This document shows, piece after piece, positions 61,003 to 64,000 of a stretch of 64,000 nt of DNA. The translations under genes and the position numbers were made by a program. The stretch is from DATLXU01 sp035575515 (GTDB lineage Bacteria > Acidobacteriota > Blastocatellia > UBA7656): assembly GCA_035575515.1 (NCBI GenBank), contig DATLXU010000068.1:1-64000 (forward strand), written 5' to 3'. The notes below the pieces were generated by a model, which was given only the letters and a program-made list of their open reading frames with translations, did no database searches and was not told the origin of the DNA. Each line of letters opens with the position of its first letter. Position 1 is the first letter of the stretch.

Positions 61003-63270
61003 ATGCGCTTCGCAGAAACCATGAGTCAGTTTCGTATTGTTTTGGCCGGCAAATTGAGCATCAAACTAACGGCCCTGTTACTGGTTATTCTGCCCATTGC
61101 TTCAACGATGCCAGCCATCGCACAGTCGCCGCGCAACGAGATTGAAAAGAAGATCGATACGTTGCTTGCGCAGATGACGCTTGAAGAAAAACTCGGACAG
61201 CTTCAACAGCTCGACGGCGAGGCCAACGGCAATTATCGCCCTGAGCACGTCGAGATGGTTCGCAAAGGGCAGCTTGGCTCGACTCTCAATGTGCGCGGCG
61301 CAAAGCGCGTGAACGAGCTTCAGCGCATAGCCGTCGAGCAGTCGCGCTTGAGGATTCCTCTCCTGTTCGGCTTCGACGTGATTCACGGCTACCGGACGAT
61401 ATTTCCCGTCCCCTTAGGCGAAGCGGCGAGTTGGGACCCTGCGGCAGTCGAGCGCGCGGCCTCTGTTGCGGCGGCGGAAGCCGCTGCTGCCGGAGTCAAA
61501 TGGACGTTTGCGCCGATGGTCGACATCGCGCGCGACCCTCGCTGGGGCCGCATAGTCGAAGGCGCGGGCGAAGATACGTATCTTGGTTCGGTGATGGCTC
61601 GCGCTCGCGTGCGCGGGTTTCAAGGCTCGGATTACAGCGCGCCCGACCGCGTCCTTGCGTGCGCCAAGCACTGGGTCGGTTACGGCGCAGCGGAAGCCGG
61701 GCGCGATTACAACACGACAGATATTTCTGAATGGACGCTGCGCGAAGTTTATTTTCCGCCTTTCAAAGCCGCGCTTGACGCGGGCGTTGGAACTTTCATG
61801 AGCGCGTTCAACGACCTCAACGGTGTTCCCGCTTCGGCAAATCCGTTCACGCTCACAAAAGTTTTGCGCGACGAATGGAAGTTCGATGGATTCGTCGTGA
61901 GCGATTATGAATCGGTCAGAGAGACAATCAATCACGGTCTTGCTGCGAATGAATCGGAAGCTGCGCGGCTCGCCGTCACAGCGGGCGTTGACATGGAGAT
62001 GGTCAGCCGACTTTATAACAAACGCCTTCCGCAACTCGTCAAAGAAGGCCGCGTGCCGATGGCTGTGATTGATGAAGCCGTGCGGCGAATACTCAGAATA
62101 AAATTTCGGCTCGGATTGTTTGAGCATCCTTACGCGGATGAATCGCGCGAGCAGGCTGTGATTATGAGCCGCGAGAATCTTCAGGCAGCGCGCGAGGTCG
62201 CAGCGCGCTCGATTGTTTTGCTCAAAAATGAGCGCGACACTCTGCCGCTTGATAAGAACATAAAATCAATCGCGGTGATTGGCCCGCTCGCCGATAGCCA
62301 GCAGGATATGATCGGCTCGTGGTCGGGCGACGGCAGGAAAGAAGACGCAGTGACGCTGCTTGAAGGCATTCGCGCGAAAGCCTCTCCGACGACGAAGATA
62401 ATTTATGCAAGAGGCTGCGATGTTGCGGGCGATTCAACCGAAGAATTCAACGAGGCCGTTCGCGCGGCGCGGCAGTCTGATGTTGCGATACTTGCGGTCG
62501 GCGAATCGGCTGATATGAGCGGCGAAGCGTCGTCGCGCGCTTCATTGGATTTGCCGGGCCGACAGCTCGATTTGGCGAAAGCAGTAATTGCGACGGGCAA
62601 GCCCGTAGTCGTCGTGTTGATGAACGGGCGACCGCTGACGATTAATTGGATTGCAGAGAACGCGCCCGCGATTCTCGAAACATGGTTTGCGGGCACGCAA
62701 GCGGGCAACGCGATTGCTGATGTGCTGTTCGGCGATGTGAATCCCGGAGGCAAATTGCCCGTGACATTTCCGCGCGCCGTCGGGCAGGTTCCGATTTATT
62801 ACAACCACAAAAACACCGGTCGCCCTCCCGACCCGAACAACAAATACACGTCGAAGTATCTCGACGTGCCCGTCACACCGCTTTACCCGTTCGGCTACGG
62901 ATTGAGCTACACGACTTTCAAAATATCGAATCTGCAACTGAGCGCCGCGCGGATTCCGGCAAACGGAAAGCTTACAGTGAGCGTTGAGATTGAAAACACG
63001 GGCAAGCGCGCGGGCGATGAAGTCGTGCAGCTTTATATTCGAGATATGGCGGCGAGCCGCACGCGGCCAGTGAAAGAGCTTCGAGGATTCGAGCGCGTCA
63101 CGCTTCGCGCGGGCGAGCGCCGCCGCGTGAGCTTTCAGCTTACGCCGGAGCATCTCGGATTTTATAATCGCGATATGCGATTCGTAGTCGAGCCGGGCGA
63201 GTTCATGGTCTATGTCGGGCCGAACTCTGTTGAGGGACTTGGAGCCAGTTTTGAGGTGATCGAGAACTAG
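61003..63270 (+). CDS. bglX: GH3 beta-glucosidase, BglX-like, secreted
   Basis: 755 aa with a signal peptide (ends AIAQSP). The full GH3 layout is present: TIM-barrel domain (PLLFGFDVIHGYRTIFP; DPRWGRIVEGAGEDTY; KHWVGYGAAEAG), nucleophile D301 in VVSDYES, alpha/beta sandwich (VIGPLADSQQDMIGSW) and a C-terminal FnIII-like domain. Sequence order closely follows E. coli BglX. It would release glucose from beta-linked oligosaccharides in the periplasm, the expected partner of an endo-beta-glucanase. The ATG at 61003 lies 8 bases after GGAG. Preceded at 106 bases by the PF10091 hydrolase gene. Confidence 0.93.
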   Translation: MRFAETMSQFRIVLAGKLSIKLTALLLVILPIASTMPAIAQSPRNEIEKKIDTLLAQMTLEEKLGQLQQLDGEANGNYRPEHVEMVRKGQLGSTLNVRGAKRVNELQRIAVEQSRLRIPLLFGFDVIHGYRTIFPVPLGEAASWDPAAVERAASVAAAEAAAAGVKWTFAPMVDIARDPRWGRIVEGAGEDTYLGSVMARARVRGFQGSDYSAPDRVLACAKHWVGYGAAEAGRDYNTTDISEWTLREVYFPPFKAALDAGVGTFMSAFNDLNGVPASANPFTLTKVLRDEWKFDGFVVSDYESVRETINHGLAANESEAARLAVTAGVDMEMVSRLYNKRLPQLVKEGRVPMAVIDEAVRRILRIKFRLGLFEHPYADESREQAVIMSRENLQAAREVAARSIVLLKNERDTLPLDKNIKSIAVIGPLADSQQDMIGSWSGDGRKEDAVTLLEGIRAKASPTTKIIYARGCDVAGDSTEEFNEAVRAARQSDVAILAVGESADMSGEASSRASLDLPGRQLDLAKAVIATGKPVVVVLMNGRPLTINWIAENAPAILETWFAGTQAGNAIADVLFGDVNPGGKLPVTFPRAVGQVPIYYNHKNTGRPPDPNNKYTSKYLDVPVTPLYPFGYGLSYTTFKISNLQLSAARIPANGKLTVSVEIENTGKRAGDEVVQLYIRDMAASRTRPVKELRGFERVTLRAGERRRVSFQLTPEHLGFYNRDMRFVVEPGEFMVYVGPNSVEGLGASFEVIEN

Positions 63271-63283
63271 GTTTCGTTTGGCG

Positions 63284-64000
63284 ATGATCAGTTTAATTCT
63301 GCGTCTCTGCGATTCTGCGGCCTCTCCGCGCGAACCTGGTCTCACGCGGAGGCGCAGAGGCGCAAAGATTCGCAGAGTTAAGTCCGCGGCCTGCGTCGTT
63401 ATTTGTAGCTTTTTATTAATTGAGAACAGCGCAACAAATACCGCTGCGCGCTCGGCTGCGCGCGTTCGATCATCGCATCACAGATTCTCATCGCGCGATG
63501 AAGCGTTTCTCGAAGATTTATCGCGTCGCTCGTTTCAATACTTCCTGGAACAATCGAATCCAAACACGGGGCTTGTGCTTGACCGCGCAAGAGCGGACGG
63601 CTCCATGCACGATGAGGAGCATCGCAACGTGGCAAGCATCGCGGCGACGGGCTTCGGTCTGACCGCTTTGTGCATAGCAGCGGAGCGAAGATGGATTGAT
63701 CCGAAGCGGGCGCGCGAGAGAGTCCGCACGACTCTGAAATTTTTTGCCGAGCGCGCCCCGCGCGAGCGCGGTTGGTTTTATCACTGGATGGACGCCAGAG
63801 ACGGCAAGCGCATGTGGAACAGCGAACTCTCATCAATTGACACGACGCTGCTTCTCGGCGGCGTGCTGACCGCAAGAGGGTATTTTCGTGGTGATGTCGA
63901 AATCGTGCGGCTCGCTACGCTGATTTACGAGCGGATTGATTTTCAATGGATGCTCAACGGCCACCCGACGCTCCTGTCGCACGGCTGGCGGCCTGAGAGT
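63284..64000 (+). CDS. second glycoamylase-like hydrolase (PF10091), 3' end outside window
   Basis: Open frame to the window edge. From about 63497 the protein reads DEAFLEDLSRRSFQYFLEQ, a typical PF10091 start, then AATGFGLTALCIAAE and GWFYHWMD, so a second enzyme of the same family lies here. Upstream, VKSAACVVICSFLLI looks like a signal peptide, but no ATG, GTG or TTG is in frame between it and the ATG at 63284. The stretch in between consists of an inverted repeat that happens to be open. The true start is therefore uncertain; translation from 63284 would add about 32 odd Arg-rich residues. Confidence 0.75.
   Translation, partial: MISLILRLCDSAASPREPGLTRRRRGAKIRRVKSAACVVICSFLLIENSATNTAARSAARVRSSHHRFSSRDEAFLEDLSRRSFQYFLEQSNPNTGLVLDRARADGSMHDEEHRNVASIAATGFGLTALCIAAERRWIDPKRARERVRTTLKFFAERAPRERGWFYHWMDARDGKRMWNSELSSIDTTLLLGGVLTARGYFRGDVEIVRLATLIYERIDFQWMLNGHPTLLSHGWRPES
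63295..63379. repeat. CTCTGCG/CGCAGAG inverted repeat overlapping a gene start
   Basis: The arm at 63295-63330 (CTGCGTCTCTGCG, CTCCGCG) mirrors 63345-63379 (CGCGGAGGCGCAGAGGCG, TTCGCAGAG). It lies just after the GH3 stop and before the signal-peptide-like segment of the second PF10091 gene. It could be the GH3 terminator. Confidence 0.6.

Overview
The window looks like chromosomal DNA of a soil Acidobacteriota, most likely class Blastocatellia. This placement is inferred from gene content; there is no rRNA. The pointers are three Oar-like TonB-dependent receptors with an N-terminal carboxypeptidase-regulatory domain, CRTAC1 (FG-GAP/ASPIC-UnbV) and TPR-multiheme cytochrome proteins, a beta-propeller histidine kinase, many secreted peptidases (M14, M23, M61), and double zinc-ribbon membrane proteins. 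Base composition is fairly even and G+C-rich. I see no tRNA, rRNA, CRISPR array, insertion sequence or prophage.

Layout. 1-7.3 kb: a small unknown protein, a zinc-ribbon membrane protein pair with a PlsC-like acyltransferase, a secreted M14 peptidase and a ferredoxin-MBL fusion. 7.3-9.5 kb: the phenylalanine branch operon pheA-aroF, preceded by what looks like a complete transcription attenuator: a consensus promoter, a 46-codon leader peptide with six Phe codons in ten, mutually exclusive hairpins and an intrinsic terminator. 9.6-16.6 kb: M23 endopeptidase, L,D-transpeptidase, a malyl-CoA-lyase/MaoC-hydratase pair and a two-heme cytochrome. 16.7-21 kb: CocE/NonD hydrolase, YdjC deacetylase and a secreted unknown. 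21-28 kb (minus): a pentaheme-TPR membrane protein, CRTAC1 lipoprotein, SSS symporter and an unknown. 28-42 kb (minus): nitrilase, propeller histidine kinase with NarL regulator, two TonB receptors, an APC permease and two homologous small secreted proteins. 42.6-49 kb: BON protein, MFS transporter, then an AraC-regulated oxidoreductase cluster ending in a broken cupin gene. 49-64 kb: an M61 peptidase and a LacI regulator divergent from a carbohydrate locus.

The carbohydrate locus (52.1-64 kb) is the most coherent system. A promoter with a LacI-type palindrome just downstream of its predicted start leads into a TonB receptor, two secreted TPR proteins, a glycoamylase-like (PF10091, GH144-type) hydrolase, a BglX-like GH3 beta-glucosidase and a second PF10091 hydrolase that runs off the window. 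PF10091/GH144 plus GH3 suggests beta-1,2-glucan use, with TPR proteins where Bacteroidota would have SusD; this is inference.

Scattered between genes, often at convergent ends, are imperfect inverted repeats built from short repeated words (for example GGCGAAAAGG, CAGTGGTCAGTG, AAAGAGGCG). They may act as terminators or be a repeat family. One of them overlaps the apparent 5' end of the last hydrolase gene.
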